Positions 1 to 11,864 of a stretch of 64,000 nt of DNA are shown here, piece after piece. The DNA is from Hyparrhenia diplandra. Its lineage: Eukaryota; Streptophyta; Magnoliopsida; Poales; Poaceae. Positions within the stretch are counted from its first letter, which is position 1. Every line of letters starts with the position of its first letter. The translations under genes were made by a program, and so were the position numbers. The stretch lies in assembly GCA_015847255.1 (NCBI GenBank), contig JADLZK010007675.1, positions 1 to 64,000 on the forward strand, written 5' to 3'. The notes below the pieces were generated by a model. The model had not been told where the DNA came from, did not search any database, and saw only the letters and a list, made by a program, of their open reading frames with translations.

Positions 1-160
1 AAGTACACGAGTAAGAAAAATTACAAATAAAATGAAACACTTTTAAGTCCTACAAGATATTAAACAAAGATCGGGTGTGCACGCCGAACTGCACACTAGT
101 GGGATCCATTGGCTAGCTAACACACGTGTTTTCCTATAGTCTTACCGTCTAACGCTTACG
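1..160. repeat. Detached copy of the ~280-bp repeat found at 3.87-4.69 kb
   Basis: The first 160 bases match, with scattered differences, the unit repeated in tandem 4 kb downstream. Shared landmarks are GAGTAAGAAAAA, a CACTTTTAAGTCCTACA-like stretch, ATCGGGTG, and a GGATCC(A/T)ATGG block followed by CACACGTG. The copy may begin upstream of the window. No coding sense is apparent. Confidence 0.6.
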
Positions 161-3131
161 GCTTCATTTGAGAACACCATTTGAGAGACACAAATCAAAG
201 TACGGAAAAAGACAATTAGAAGATTCTAATTAATTCATTGCATCATGTTGAGGGATACACATGATTTTTTTTTTTACAGGAGGAAGCTCCCTTCCCATTG
301 TAAACAACGGAAATACAATACCTAAGAGTTTTACAGACGCTAGGTAGGGCATGATTCAGGAGTAACAAGATGCCTACATTAATAGGACTTAGGCCCTGAC
401 ACCCAAATATGATAGCAGGGATGCTAATATGATCACATCACACCAAGCCTGATGCATGCCTTCATGTAGGAGTATTGATGATTCGATATCCTCATCCAAT
501 TGTCAAGCACAAGCAAGAATCATATAGCTGCAGCCAAATGGACATAGTTTAGAATCATACATGAAGTAGTATAGCTAAATAAAACAGTTCACTGATTAAG
601 ATACTCCTGGCAAGGGCAAGCACTTCCTTTATTTACCGAAATACCAGCAGCAGACATCTCAACTTCTGTTGATTCTTCCTTCTACTCTTTCTTGTCGGCT
701 AACGCCACGGCTTCATTTAAAGGATGTGCTTGAAAACAACCAAACGACAAGATTTTTCCAATAGTTTTTGTCTCACGAATTGTACATGACTATTTGATAA
801 GAAAGATGAAATATTGAGAACCAAATAACCAATACCAAGAAACACCCTAGCACTAATTTATAATTTGCAGCCATTTAACATCAGCACTATTAACATTGTG
901 ATCATTATCTCACATTATTAAGGGTTCATAAATACAAGTATACAACTGTAGCATCAAACAAAATATTACGCAGTGGAAAGGAGGGAAGGAATACTATTTT
1001 GTACAGAGTATATGGCTCAAAAAGAAAGTTCTGCACTTCAAAAGCATACATATAGTGCGAAATCGTTGGTTAATATTTACAGCATACATCAGTGCCAAAA
1101 CTAACAATGATATAATGATATTTTTAATGCCCCAGACAACCTCTAGAAGTAGTGCTGAGCACATGAATTTACCTTTAAGTAGAGGTTTTTCCAAACACAC
1201 TCCTTGAATTCATCATTGGTGGCGACTCCTCACATCATGCAATACCTGAAAAAAAAAGAACAGAAAGCCACCAACTTTGGAATTAAATCAACCGCTTAGC
1301 TTCTTCAGTCAACTTACAATTATGAAAACCAGGAAAAAAAAGTAACTGGAGTTTTGATAGAAGACATGCAAGCATACCATTTCGGATTAAGCTATTAGCT
1401 TCGAATTTCTAGCAGCTGACAAATCTATAAGAACACACATCCTTCTATTAGCTTCGAATTTCTAGCAGCTGACTAAATGCGTGAGGTCAAAAGAAGGATG
1501 CCATCACAATATTCAGGGCTTAAAATTATTGCATTAACTAACCTTGAATTATGGTGGAGTCCTTGTGATCAATGTTAGTATCTGGCTGTCTCGGACATTT
1601 CCTTCTTCAAAATATAGTGACATCAACTTGGTGCATAATTGAATTGCCATTGCTGGATGACACAATATCCAGTTGGCCTTCATCAGAGGCTAAACGATTA
1701 ACTGGTGGCGCAAGATGCAACTGATTGCTTTGTACAATATGTGTATGCAATACATACATAATGAAATACTCTCTGAGCTAGGTGAAATGCCAACCTGAAA
1801 CCTATAGTCCAAATTAGAACACAAACAGAACTTCAGAAGCAACGCACAAGTAGATCATCAGTGCTTCAACTTAATTCATGCAATGAATTCCCTATAAACC
1901 TACATGACTATTTGACACTACTAAAATCGAACTCACCCACCTAGTGATTAGCCATAACCACAACTTCAAGCTCTGGTTAAACTCAAACGAATCCTAGAAA
2001 AAATTCTTACCCAAGAAGAGATCAATAGGTACACCTGTCACCTATGCCATAATCTGATTTGGACCCAAATATCGTATGGCCCAAGAGACGGAGTTCTGTT
2101 CAGCTCCCTCCCAGTACTGGGAGATTGGATTGGAATACGAACGAAACAAGAATCTATCTATCAGGCAAACAAGGCAGCTGGAGAGCACTCACCAAGATAA
2201 CAATTAACAAATAGTAAATTAAGCTACTGATTCCTGGAATCCGACAATAGTTTAAAAACACCATACTGATCTTGAAATCTGACAACATAACTCACCCCCT
2301 GCATTTTGGCTACCATAAATCTCTACTAAGCCGCAACAAAGTAAAAATCCAGAACCCTAATCCACTAAGCCGCCAAAAACCAAATATCCATCCAGAACGA
2401 TTGCACAAAGACAGAAAAAACAGATAGGAAGAAGATACATACCATCCAAACCTCCATATTTTTTGCTTGACTTGCCCTTAATCCCATTAGCACTGTATAA
2501 AGAAAGGGGAGAATCACTTTCTAACATCTTTGTGATATTATTATTGACAAAAAAAAAAAGGAATCACAAGCTCCCAGTTTCCTTCACACTGACAATTGTT
2601 GTTGTGAGTAACTGACAAAAAATGATGCTGCATTGCTATTGAACAAAACAAAATAAGATATAAATCTGAGCAACACCTATGTATTTATGGCAAGTAGGCA
2701 ACAATACCTTTGAGTTCCTAGACCTCAAGTGTATCAGACACTGTTGATGACAACAAGTAATATATGAACACCAAAATCTCAGCATTTAGCTCTGGCATGC
2801 GGTCCCAGAAATTGATAGAACACAGAAATAATATTACCACTTCTTTATAGAAGATCGAAACTCTCTGAATAGAAGATCGAAACTATAAACCCTAACTTCT
2901 TGACTGAGGTGCGTTGTCTTAGGATCTTCTAGAGGAACACCTGGGAAAGGAAAGAAATAACAGGGGATTAATCAGTGGAGTGCAGGGCTCCATCAGCCAG
3001 GGACATAATGTTTTCAACAAAAAGTTATTTCGAAGAACAGAGTAGGCTAAACCATCCAGTCCTTTCCAGCTTTCCTGCGTGTTGTCTGAAGAGATGAGCA
3101 GAGATAGAAAATGAATGTGAAAGAATGAGAG
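161..3131. other. Gene-poor AT-rich stretch, no gene recognised
   Basis: I found no ORF with recognisable protein features and no RNA gene in this 3-kb stretch. It has many short poly-A/T runs and intron-like composition, so it could be untranslated or intronic sequence of a minus-strand transcription unit that includes the open frame at 3132-3771. It contains a perfect 29-bp direct duplication at 1392-1420 and 1445-1473 (53-bp spacing), and a shorter shared motif around ACGGCTTCATTT at about 158 and 708. Confidence 0.4.
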
Positions 3132-3771
3132 TTAGGCGTCGCGCTTCGGGAGCGGCTGACGACAACGCTGGGGTTCACCAAGCGGTGCCTCCTCTGGATT
3201 CATAGGAGATGTGACTGACCTTGCAGGTGGCTGAGGGAGGCCTGTGCACGTTGTCCGTGGCCGTGTGATGCCGTCGTCGGCCCACGCACCCCGAGTTCCG
3301 CGTTTGGGGGCCGCCACCGCCGGCGTAGGCGTCCGTGTTGCGAGCTGCGCCGCCGTAGCCGCCGTAGGCGTCCGCCCCGCGAGCGCCGCCACCGTAGCCG
3401 CCGTAGTCGTCCTCGCCGCGAGCGCCGCCGCTGGGGTCCGAGGAGATGGAGCAGGCACGTGAAGACGAAGGAGCCACGGGGAGAAGAGGCGTCGTGAGGG
3501 AGGTGAGGAGGCCGGAGTTGGGGAGAGAAAAAGGTCGCGCATGCGGGAGGGGGAGACGGAGGGTCGCTGCGGGAGATGGAGGGTCGCGCGCGTGGGGGAT
3601 GGGAGGAGAAGAGTCCGCGCGGGGTTGATCAGGATGGTGGTAGATGAGCGTTGATCCCAAAGAATTTTGGCCTTCGGACGTGGGTGAGTGAGAGAAAGAA
3701 GAGGTTAGAATAGATGCGGGCCATTCATTTGAAAAGTTAGTTGGTTTTGGGGTACATTTTTTTGGGTACAC
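3132..3771 (-). CDS. Hypothetical Gly/Tyr-rich open frame (uncertain)
   Basis: Two overlapping minus-strand frames are open. A 198-codon frame (3771-3175) contains a Gly/Tyr/Asp-rich repeat (GGYGGGARGADAYGGYGG-type, about residues 112-150). A 136-codon frame (3542-3132) reads the same DNA as Ala/Thr-rich repeats. The repeated DNA unit, roughly TACGGCGGCTACGGCGGCG, keeps several frames open because it is GC-rich and has a period divisible by three, so openness alone is weak evidence. The first frame would resemble glycine-rich plant proteins, but no domain, signal peptide or splice pattern confirms it. It could be the 5' exon of a minus-strand gene extending toward 900, or a captured fragment within a mobile element. 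Confidence 0.22.
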
Positions 3772-3869
3772 TTTAGAAGATTAGGAGAGATAATATTTGT
3801 GGTGGGCGGTTTTTGGGTGGCTTTTAAAAAGTTTTTTGGTGCATTATATGTAGTAGAGATACGATTGGC

Positions 3870-4690
3870 GATTACGGTGGTGGTGAAACTAGAAGGAACC
3901 CATATTTAGTAGAGATGGCGTGACCAACCGGTCAATGCATTATCCTTTCTTTCTTACCGAAAAACGTCCATAGCCTTTGCCTTTTTTGAAATAAAGGAAT
4001 TACAAAAACACATGAGTAAGAAAAACTACAAATGAAATGCAACACTATAAATTCTACATAACGTTAAAGGAAAGATGTGTGCACGCCAAACAACGCGCAA
4101 TGGTGGGGATCCAATGGTCGGCCGACACACGTGGTTTCTCTTAGTTCGGTGGTGGTGGTTAGGTGGTGGTGGAGTAAGGAGGAACCCGTGTTTGGTAGAG
4201 ACAATGTGACAAACGAACCGTTGCATTAGCTTTGCTTTCTTCCCGAAAAAGTAACCAGCCCTTTTCAAACAAAGGAATTGCAAAAACACACGAGTAAGAA
4301 AAACTACAAATGAAATGCAACACTTTAAATCCTACAGGACATTGAAGCAAAGATCGGGTGCACACGTTGAACAACGCGCAATAGTGTGGATCTAATGGCT
4401 GGTTGAAACATGTGGTTTCTCTTACTTCCGATGGCGGTTATCGGTGGTGGCGGACCGAGGAACAACCTGTCTTTGGTAGAGATGGTGTGACCAATGGGGA
4501 CACTGCATTATCTTTTCTTTCTTCCCAAAAGCATTTCAAGTCATTTGAAACAAAAGAATTACAAAAACACATGAGTAAGAAAAACTACAAATGGAATGCA
4601 ACACTTTAAATCGTACAGGACATTAAACCCCAATCCAATGGTTGGCAACACATATGGTTTGTCTTACTTCTGTTGGTTAGTGGCAAACAT
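3870..4690. repeat. Tandem repeat, ~280-bp unit, about three diverged copies
   Basis: Three diverged copies lie head to tail. The anchor GAGTAAGAAAAACTACAAAT starts at about 4014, 4292 and 4573, so the spacing is 278 and 281 bp. Each unit also has a TAGTAGAGATGG/TTGGTAGAGA-like block, a poly-pyrimidine CTTTCTTCCC stretch and a GGATC(C/T)AATGG block. A fourth related copy starts the window. No coding potential is convincing. Confidence 0.7.
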
Positions 4691-5302
4691 GAAAAACAAA
4701 AATCCACATACTTTAAAAAACATGTATATTCGAAGGTAGGTTTAAGGCCTATGGAGGACAATGAGGAAGGTTCCACACATTATCTTATTAGGTTCTTTGG
4801 GAAGGCAGACACCAGTCTTAAAGGTAATCCCCCACATTGTTCATCGATAAAATCGCATCATTTCGTATCTTCCCACCGCACTTCTCACTCCTCACTCCGT
4901 CTTCTCTAGCATTATGCCCATTTCAATAATTACCAGCTCCACTCCCATCTCAAAATGTTTCTTCCTTTCCTCCCCGCATCTTACTGTTGTGCATTGAGCC
5001 CGTTGCGTTTTTATCGATTACATGTGCTTTTAACGAGCCTTGCTGGAGAAACGATGTTAGTGCTAAGCTTGTCGTGATAATTAACGGTGTGTGCCGTGCA
5101 ATTTTTAATGTTTGAGACAAGTCTTTAGTCTTTTTTATTTTTGGCTCAAGACATCTTTAAGGTAGACTAGTGTATAACATTTAGCACTTTATATCTATTA
5201 GTTAATGATGATCCTTAATTGTCTACATGGAGGGAGAAACTCTAATTTTATGCACGCATAATTATCGAGCATGCTGGAGCAAGGCCTAACCAATTTCTAC
5301 TA
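4691..5302. other. Intergenic, no feature recognised
   Basis: AT-rich sequence between the tandem repeat and the MITE upstream of the PPR gene. Only short chance ORFs are present. Confidence 0.4.
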
Positions 5303-5540
5303 CTCCCTCCGTCCCAATCGAGTTTGTCACCCCTCGATTCCGTGCCATCTTTTTCAATGCTTCGTCTTATTCAATTGTTTTACACAAATATAATTTATTT
5401 TGTTATGACTTATTTTATCAATAAAGATACTTAAATATTGATTAATTTATTTTATGATTTGCATAAATATTTTGAATAAGACGGATGGTCAAACATGAAG
5501 TTCAAAAGTCAAAAACGACAAACCCATGGGACAGAGGGAG
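5303..5540. mobile_element. Stowaway-type MITE (Tc1/mariner), 238 bp
   Basis: The left end reads CTCCCTCCGTCCCAATCGAG and the right end reads CATGGGACAGAGGGAG, which pair as terminal inverted repeats. TA dinucleotides flank both sides (5301-5302 and 5541-5542), the target duplication expected for Stowaway. The interior is AT-rich and non-coding. The first 13 bases equal those of the 4.9-kb mariner-like element at 41341-46203, so that class of transposase could in principle recognise both. Confidence 0.85.
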
Positions 5541-5568
5541 TACTTTTTAAGGAAAAAAAATAAAAGAA

Positions 5569-5779
5569 GGCCCAACAGACCGATTTCACGTGTACACTTC
5601 GCATGTGGCAGTAGCGCTGGCTGTGGCAGATCAGCAGAAATATCTAAAAATCGCACCCGCGTGCCGCCGCAGCCTCCGCTCCATATTGCGCTAGGGTTTT
5701 AGAACTCTCCCACTCATCCCCAGTCCCCATTCTCCCCTTCCAAAAGGCAGCCGCCTGCCTCTGCCTGCTAGGGTTTTAG
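5569..5779 (+). promoter_or_regulatory. Proximal promoter of the PPR gene: site II-like element and two telo-boxes
   Basis: GGCCCA at 5569-5574 resembles a site II (TCP-bound) element. The sequence CTAGGGTTTTAG occurs twice, at 5691-5702 and 5768-5779, each containing a telo-box core. This pairing is known from promoters of plant genes for ribosomes and for mitochondrial or plastid gene expression, which suits a PPR gene. The second telo-box may lie in the 5' UTR. No clear TATA box was assigned. Confidence 0.45.
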
Positions 5780-5858
5780 CCGCCTCCTCCTCCCTTCCCC
5801 CTCAACGCTTCCCTCCCTCCTCCACGCCTCCCACCCGGAACCTTCTCGCAGCGACGCC

Positions 5859-8800
5859 ATGTGGGCTCTCCGCCGAGCTGGCAACCCCTCAGGTATTGAT
5901 CCTCCCCGGCCGCTGGTCCTCCGATTAGGTCTCTGGTTATCATCCGCCCCCTGTATCCGTCGTTTTAGAGGCGGCCTATTTGATCCGCGCCGCGTAGGGC
6001 TACTTATTCGCTATGCTTCTTGCGTCGGAGCGCCAAGTAGATCCGTTCGTTTTTATCTTCTGCGCTCCGAAATGTGCGATCCCCTGTTAATTGGCCGCGA
6101 TTGATTGGAATACGCGGGTATAACATTGTTAGAGCATAAAGTTTAAATCTTTGTTGAATTGTTCATTGCCCAAGTTGAGATTGTTGGTATCGCTTAGTAC
6201 TATGTTGGGCGATTGTGTTTCTCTGCCGATTTAAGGTAACTGTATCTATGAAATTGCCAAGGTTAAGAGTAAATCATCCGCATCTGTTATGATTTCTTAT
6301 ATTTTGTTGTCTATAGTTTGTTTATATATTGTGAGATTGGCTATTACGAGTGCATCAGATGTTTCAAGAAAAAACGAAGAGTACTTGTTTTTCAACTTCA
6401 CAATCAATTGCCTGTTTATTTTTACCAGCATGTGAAAGCATGCCCAGGGTCGCCCTTCTATGTCAATGTTGTGCATGCAATTTGTTCTAATAATTGGTTT
6501 GCAGCTTTTGCTAACTGCTTGTCTCTGATTCAGGTTCCACGCCCAAAAAGCTGTGAGTGCCCGTGGTTGCGCTGAGTCTTGAGGTTCTGCTAACTGCTGA
6601 TGCAAAGAATGTAGAAGAGCACCATGAGGCAGGCTGTCAGAAAGCGTGCTGCTGTCATAAGCCAAAGCCACCAGCCTTCCAATTGTCATTTTCATCTGGA
6701 CAGTTTGCTTGGAGTAGGGGTTTCTCCTCTCAGCCAGGTGAAAATTCTGGTGACAAGGATGATGAGTTAGAGGATGGGTTTTCTGATCTCGAGGTTCCAC
6801 CAGAAGCTGGTAAAACAGATGCTGGGTTGACATCTGAAGATAGTTCTGATGAGGATGCCACTGATGAAATTGGCTTGCCTAATGTGGATGCCGATGCAAA
6901 ACCTGAGAAAGATCACATTAGAAGGGCCTCTGATTCCATCTTCCTCAAGACTGTGTTGGACACTCCGAGGCATCAACTCACTTCAGCGCTTGAGAAATGG
7001 GCAAAGGAGGGCAATACATTTGATAGGGGCGGACTCTATTTTGTCCTTCTTAATCTTCGAAAAGCGGAAGTGGTTCGGTAAAGCCTTGGAGGTATTTTTA
7101 ACATCTAACCTACTGAGAGGTGGTTTTGTATTTAAATTGGGTGCAATCATTTAGTATGCTGGATTGGAGGTACTTAACCAGGAGGTGGTTATATTTCATT
7201 TTTTAAGTACACTTAGTAGGCTGGATAATACGTGAAACAAATAATATGCTTTACTCCTTAACTTGCAATAACCTGTTCAATGTGAAAATAAGTATTTAAC
7301 CGGCAACATAGAAGCATGTTTGCTTGTGACCCTGGAAAACACGCCAAGCACAGGCAGGTACTCCCAAGTGCATGATTTGCTGAGCCTGGGGTCTGGAGTA
7401 CTGCCTTGCTGCTCAGCTGCCTGGCTGGCAGCATCCAAACAGGTCCCTAATACTGAAATGTGGATTCTTTTCAAGTTAGCATGTAGACTTTTTCCTCTAC
7501 TTATATTTAAACATCTTACAGAGGTAGACAAGAAAAGTGCAAAGATCCTTAAGTAATAGCTTAGGTGGGGTTGGCTAAAATGTTGCCTTATGAAAGCATA
7601 GCATGATAATAATCCCAGATCATATAAATGATATGTAAACTGCATCTTTGCTGGTGTATCTGTTTCTGTATGGTTCTAATTAATGTCTTGGTGCTTTTGT
7701 TTTGTTTATTGCAAAAGGCTATTTGTTGCTTCCTGCTCAGTAAACTTTGTTCACTCATTCTCCTGACTATTTTTTTTCTCTATACTTAAATCTGGAGTCT
7801 TTCTTTGCATTTTTAATTTACCTTTATGTATTGGCAATACATTTATCCTGAGCAGTGGTCGTACAATATCACTGTGGAACGCAACACAGTGTAGCCATTT
7901 TTAGTTGGTTTCAAACCGTCATGCTAAGTGCATGTGTTCAACTTCTTGCTACCACTTTCCAAAATCCAGATAGGATGCCCATTATTTGATAATCTGTAAT
8001 CAGAAATAATCTCTCAAACATTCAACTACGCACTGTATGCTATGAATAGATAACTGATGTTGTATCAAGGTGATTGTGTACCTTCGTATCATTGTATGTG
8101 TGCTTTTCTGACTTGTGAAATAACGTTGTCACTATTTCTCTGCAGCTTGTTGAATGGGTTCAAAAATCACAGCTGCTCGAACTTGGAGAGCGTGACTATG
8201 CCGCACGCGTTGATTTAACAGCTAAGGTCTATGGTCTTCACACAGCAGAACAGTATATTGAGAAAATTCCTGCATCTCATAGGGGTGAGGTTGTGTATAG
8301 AACACTTTTGGCCAATTGTGTTGCTGCAGCCAATGTAAAAAAATCAGAGGAAATTTTTAATAGGATGAAGGATCTTGGATTTCCGGTTACATCATTTTCT
8401 TTCAATCAGCTTCTGCTACTCTACAAAAGGTTGGACAAGAAGAAGATTGCTGATGTTCTCGCAATGATGGAAAAGGAGGATGTGAAACCATCTCTCTTTA
8501 CTTACAAGCTCCTTGTAGATGCCAAGGGATCGGTTGGAGATATAGAAGCTATGGAGAAAGTGGTTGAATCAATGGAGAAAGATGGCATTGAGCCAGATAT
8601 CTTTTTTAATGCTACAATTGCCAGGCACTACATATTTAATGGTCAGCGTGAGAAAGCAGAGAGACTTTTGGAGTTGATGGAGGGTGATGATATCCAGAAT
8701 AATCGTGCTGCTTGCAAGATTCTATTACCTTTACATGCTTCTCTGGGCAATAGTGATGATGTGGAAAGAATCTGGAAGGTGTGTGAGGATAATACTCGCC

Positions 8801-9398
8801 TAGATGAGTGCCTGTCTGCTATAGAGGCCTTTGGTAAGCTTGGTAATGTTGAGAAGGTAGAGAAGATTTTTGAGGATATGCTTGTGAAATGGAAAACACT
8901 AACTTCGAGATTCTACAACGCTTTGCTAAAGGTGTATGCTGATCAGAACCTCTTAGACAAAGGTAAGGAACTAGTAAAGCGGATGGAAGACAACAATGTC
9001 CATTTTGGGACCCAAACTTTGGATGCACTTGTGAAGCTATATGTTGATGCCGGAGAGGTGGAGAAAGCCGACACCATATTGCACAAGTCATCTCTGAAGT
9101 ACAACATCAGGCCTAATTTCAGCTCGTACATGAAGCTGCTTGATAGCTACTCAAAAAGAAAGGAGACGTCCAGAACTCAGAGAAAATATTCAACAAGTTG
9201 CGGCAGATGGGCTACACTGGGAGGATCAGGTTGTACCAGTTGCTGCTCCATGCTTATCTACATGCTAAGGCCCCTGCTTATGGATTCAGAGAGAGGATGA
9301 AGGCTGACAACATTTTCCCCAACACTTCCGTGGCAACTTTGATTGCAGCTACTGATCCATTTGTCAAGAAGAAGTCAATATCAGACTTGCTTGATTAG
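5859..9398 (+). pseudogene. PPR protein gene of the PPR596/At1g80270 type, frame broken at three places
   Basis: Exons inferred from splice signals: 5859-5892, 6534-7091 and 8146-9398. The start at 5859 (MWALRR...) looks like a mitochondrial presequence. Exon 2 carries the acidic linker typical of the family (about EDSSDEDATDEIGLP), and exon 3 carries a run of short P-type PPR motifs (for example PSLFTYKLLVDAKG, NRAACKILLPLHA). The C-terminus ends KKKSISDLLD, as homologues do. The frame is interrupted three times. Exon 1 joined to 6534 meets TGA at 6554. An extra G near 7064 breaks the join of LLNLRK to RKWFGKALE. A slip in the A-rich run 9153-9161 separates LLDSYSKR from VQNSEKIFNK. All flanking homology is otherwise good, so this is either a young pseudogene or a gene hit by indel errors in the assembly. 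Known family members act in mitochondrial RNA metabolism; the specific role here is inferred. It lies tail to tail with eIF6. Confidence 0.7.
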
Positions 9399-10098
9399 AT
9401 TCTGGAGAGATCCATCATGTTGCCATGCAACGCATGTGCTGTTTTTTGGCATTCTGCTAAAGAAATATGGTGGGATAATAACGTCTTAGTCTTGTAATGA
9501 ACTACTAGTGTCTACTAGTGTCTGTTTGCATTTGGACGTGTGCTTTGCTGAACTTCTGAGTCATAGAAATTTGATAAAGTGCCCTAGAAATCATATTTGT
9601 TATCTCATCATAATTTTATGTTATCCATTTTATTGCTTCTGTAGAAATCAAGACGAGCCTCTTCATATTTTTTTGTGTTATCCATTTTATTGATTCTGTA
9701 GAAATCAAGATGAGCCTTTTGCACATCATTGGCCTTCCGAATCTGAATTGGCAGCTGTGAACTAAAGTTGGACGGTGACTTCTGAAACCTGCTGATGAAA
9801 TAGTTTGCAGGTTTCTTGACATGTTCCACGGCTTAGTGGGCATTGTCTGCCATTGTGCTGTGCTGGTATACTTGGTTGATGGAGGGTCACCAATTCAATT
9901 GCTTTTGTACTAATTCATTTGAAACGCATGTGAACCGAATTTATCAATTCCTCATAAGGTAATGCTATCGTGGCAATGGATGGAAAGACAAAACATTTTA
10001 CTTCTGGATTTCTGATAGTAGGTTTTCACGATACAAATGCTAGTGCTCAATGGTACAGCAATAGCCGCCGCAGGCAATTCGGCCAAAGCGATTAGTTC
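9399..10098. repeat. Convergent intergenic region with a short tandem duplication
   Basis: This is the 3' flank shared by the PPR gene (plus) and eIF6 (minus). A block of about 43 bp (TTATCCATTTTATTG then CTGTAGAAATCAAGA then GAGCCT) occurs at about 9619-9660 and again at 9676-9718, a near-perfect tandem duplication with ~57-bp period. The rest shows nothing notable beyond probable 3' UTR sequence of both genes. Confidence 0.55.
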
Positions 10099-11325
10099 TC
10101 AACTCGTAAAGAAATCCTGAACCATGGAGTTCTTGACGTCTGAGCCCAGCGCCCCTGGGCGGGGGTCTCTGAGCCTGAAGACGTTCTCGACCACCGACAC
10201 CTCGGTCGCCGTGGTGTCGGAGCCGCAGAAGGCCGTCCAGTCATTGACGGCCATGCCGGCGGAGACGACCTCGCTGCCCCTGTTGACGGTGCCGGCCACC
10301 ATGGGCACCTGCAGCAGCGTCGACAGCTCGTCCAGGTCCTCTACCGACGTGTGCGGGTGAACCTGCAAAACACGAAAAAACACAGGTGGTTTCCGTTCAC
10401 GTTCAGTATCCGACTGAATTCAGCTCTGCTGCTCGCAGTGACTGAAGAATATGGTTTTTGTTGGTTGATGAGCGCTTACGAGTCCTCCTTTGTTGGTGAA
10501 GGTGCAGTAGCTCCCAACCAGGATGTTCCCCGCAATGGTTTGCCTGAACACCTCCACACCGAGAACATCCGAGATGACTTCTTCAGTTTCCTTGTCCAGG
10601 TCAGGGTGTGTGAGAGCAACATGGTCGTTGCAGGCAATGCAGTTTCCCAGGGCGGAAAGGCGCTCGTCGACGCACTTGACCACCACCTCATCGGGCAGGC
10701 TGTTCCTCAGGTGCTGGATCTCTGGTAACACCACCGAGAAACACAATGTCAGGTTGGTTTGTCAGTGGGAAAAAAAAAGTCTTACCCTCTGTTTACAACC
10801 AATCAATCCCCTGTTTTTCCCTCTATTTCTGAACTCACAAGTAAACAATCACCACTGCTCAGCTCTTGGATCAACCAATAGCTAAGCCGATTCACAACAA
10901 TGCGATTATTTATTTTGGGCATGAATTTGCAGCATGTCCGCAAATACAGCATGATGGTTACCGTTTGTTTACCTTGGTCGGTGGCGGTATGTGGAAGAAG
11001 CAGGCCTCTCTTGTTACCGACGCAGAGCCTGCCGACGATCCTGGTGCCGGCGACGGAGGTCCTGACGACGGGGACGGCGCCGGCGAGTTCCCCCTCGAGC
11101 ACGCTGTAGAAGCCCTGTGAGGCGCCGCCGGCGGGGACGAGGCAGTAGGCGTTGGTGAGCCTCGCGAACACGCCCACCTCGCACGAGTTCTCAAACTTGA
11201 CGCCTGCGGCGCACGTACGATTTATTATTTGTCACATGAACAAAGACTCCCGCACGGGAAGGGTGTCAGGAAAAAAAAATTTAAGCGGATCGGAGGCGGG
11301 GGCGGGGCTTCTTACGGGACGCCAT
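10099..11325 (-). CDS. Eukaryotic translation initiation factor 6 (eIF6), four exons, intact
   Basis: eIF6 binds the 60S ribosomal subunit, is needed for its biogenesis and keeps it from joining 40S; it acts in nucleolus and cytoplasm. Exons by splice signals: 11325-11316, 11203-10973, 10721-10480 and 10362-10099, giving 248 residues, close to the usual 245. The first coding exon is only 10 nt and splices to give MASRVKFENSCEVGVFARL, matching the family start. Hallmarks follow in order: LTNAYCLVPAGG, GTRIVGRLCVGNKRGLLLP, ERLSALGNCIACNDHVAL, GVEVFRQTIAGNILVGSYC, EDLDELSTLLQVP, NRGSEVVSAGMAVNDWTAFC. These cover the five-fold pentein repeats. The C-terminal tail after VFRLRDP is divergent, as is normal. 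No inactivating change is seen. Neighbours give no functional link. Confidence 0.95.
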
Positions 11326-11480
11326 TGTCGGCGATGGATGGCTTCTTCCTCTTCCTTCTCTCGACGGCGAGTAGGGTTTAGCGGCGAACACGCACGGACG
11401 GACGCGGCGCGTGCGAGAGAGGTGGGGGAACTCGCTTGCGTTGGTTGGTTGATCGCAATGCAATCGGAGGGAGGCGGAAT

Positions 11481-11486
11481 CTTATA
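11481..11486 (-). promoter_or_regulatory. Possible TATA box of eIF6
   Basis: TATAAG on the minus strand (within CCCGTATAAG) lies 156 bp upstream of the eIF6 ATG. Position and sequence are plausible, and no other TATA-like motif is closer. No transcript evidence is available. Confidence 0.35.
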
Positions 11487-11850
11487 CGGGGCCGGGCCAG
11501 CGGCGGGCAGGCTCTCTGCTAGTACTCTGCTTTGCTGCGGCAGTTGGAGTTGGTTTCGTCGCCCCCAAGTCTCCGTTTTCGCCACGTTCTGGTCCGGGCC
11601 TTCCTTCCTTCTTTCCTATCGAGCCGTGGACCCTGCTTCTGCTCGTCTCGTCTGCGGGGTGGTGCCGTTGGACCCAAGTTTCCTACTCGTGGACTCGTGG
11701 CACTGCTTGTTTTTGGATGATGCCGTTCGTCTCTGCATTTTCGAGATGCCGCTCCTCAATCAAAACAGAAAAAAACGGGTCCTTCCCTCCGTTTTGAAAA
11801 AAGCTCGTTTTGGCCTCAAGTTTGCTCAATGATGGTATCTCTAGTGTGTG
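11487..11850. other. Upstream flank of eIF6, no gene recognised
   Basis: GC-rich then T-rich flank. A long plus-strand frame crosses it antisense to eIF6 exon 1 but shows no protein features and is taken as a chance frame. Confidence 0.4.
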
Positions 11851-11864
11851 TATATATATATATA
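11851..11864. repeat. (TA)7 tract at the left edge of a large element
   Basis: A pure TA run immediately precedes CGGCGGCCTAAAATGCACC, where the hairpin-ended element begins. Confidence 0.7.

Noticed and set aside
10351..11177. Plus-strand frames opposite the eIF6 exons
   Set aside because: Antisense shadows of strongly conserved eIF6 coding sequence.
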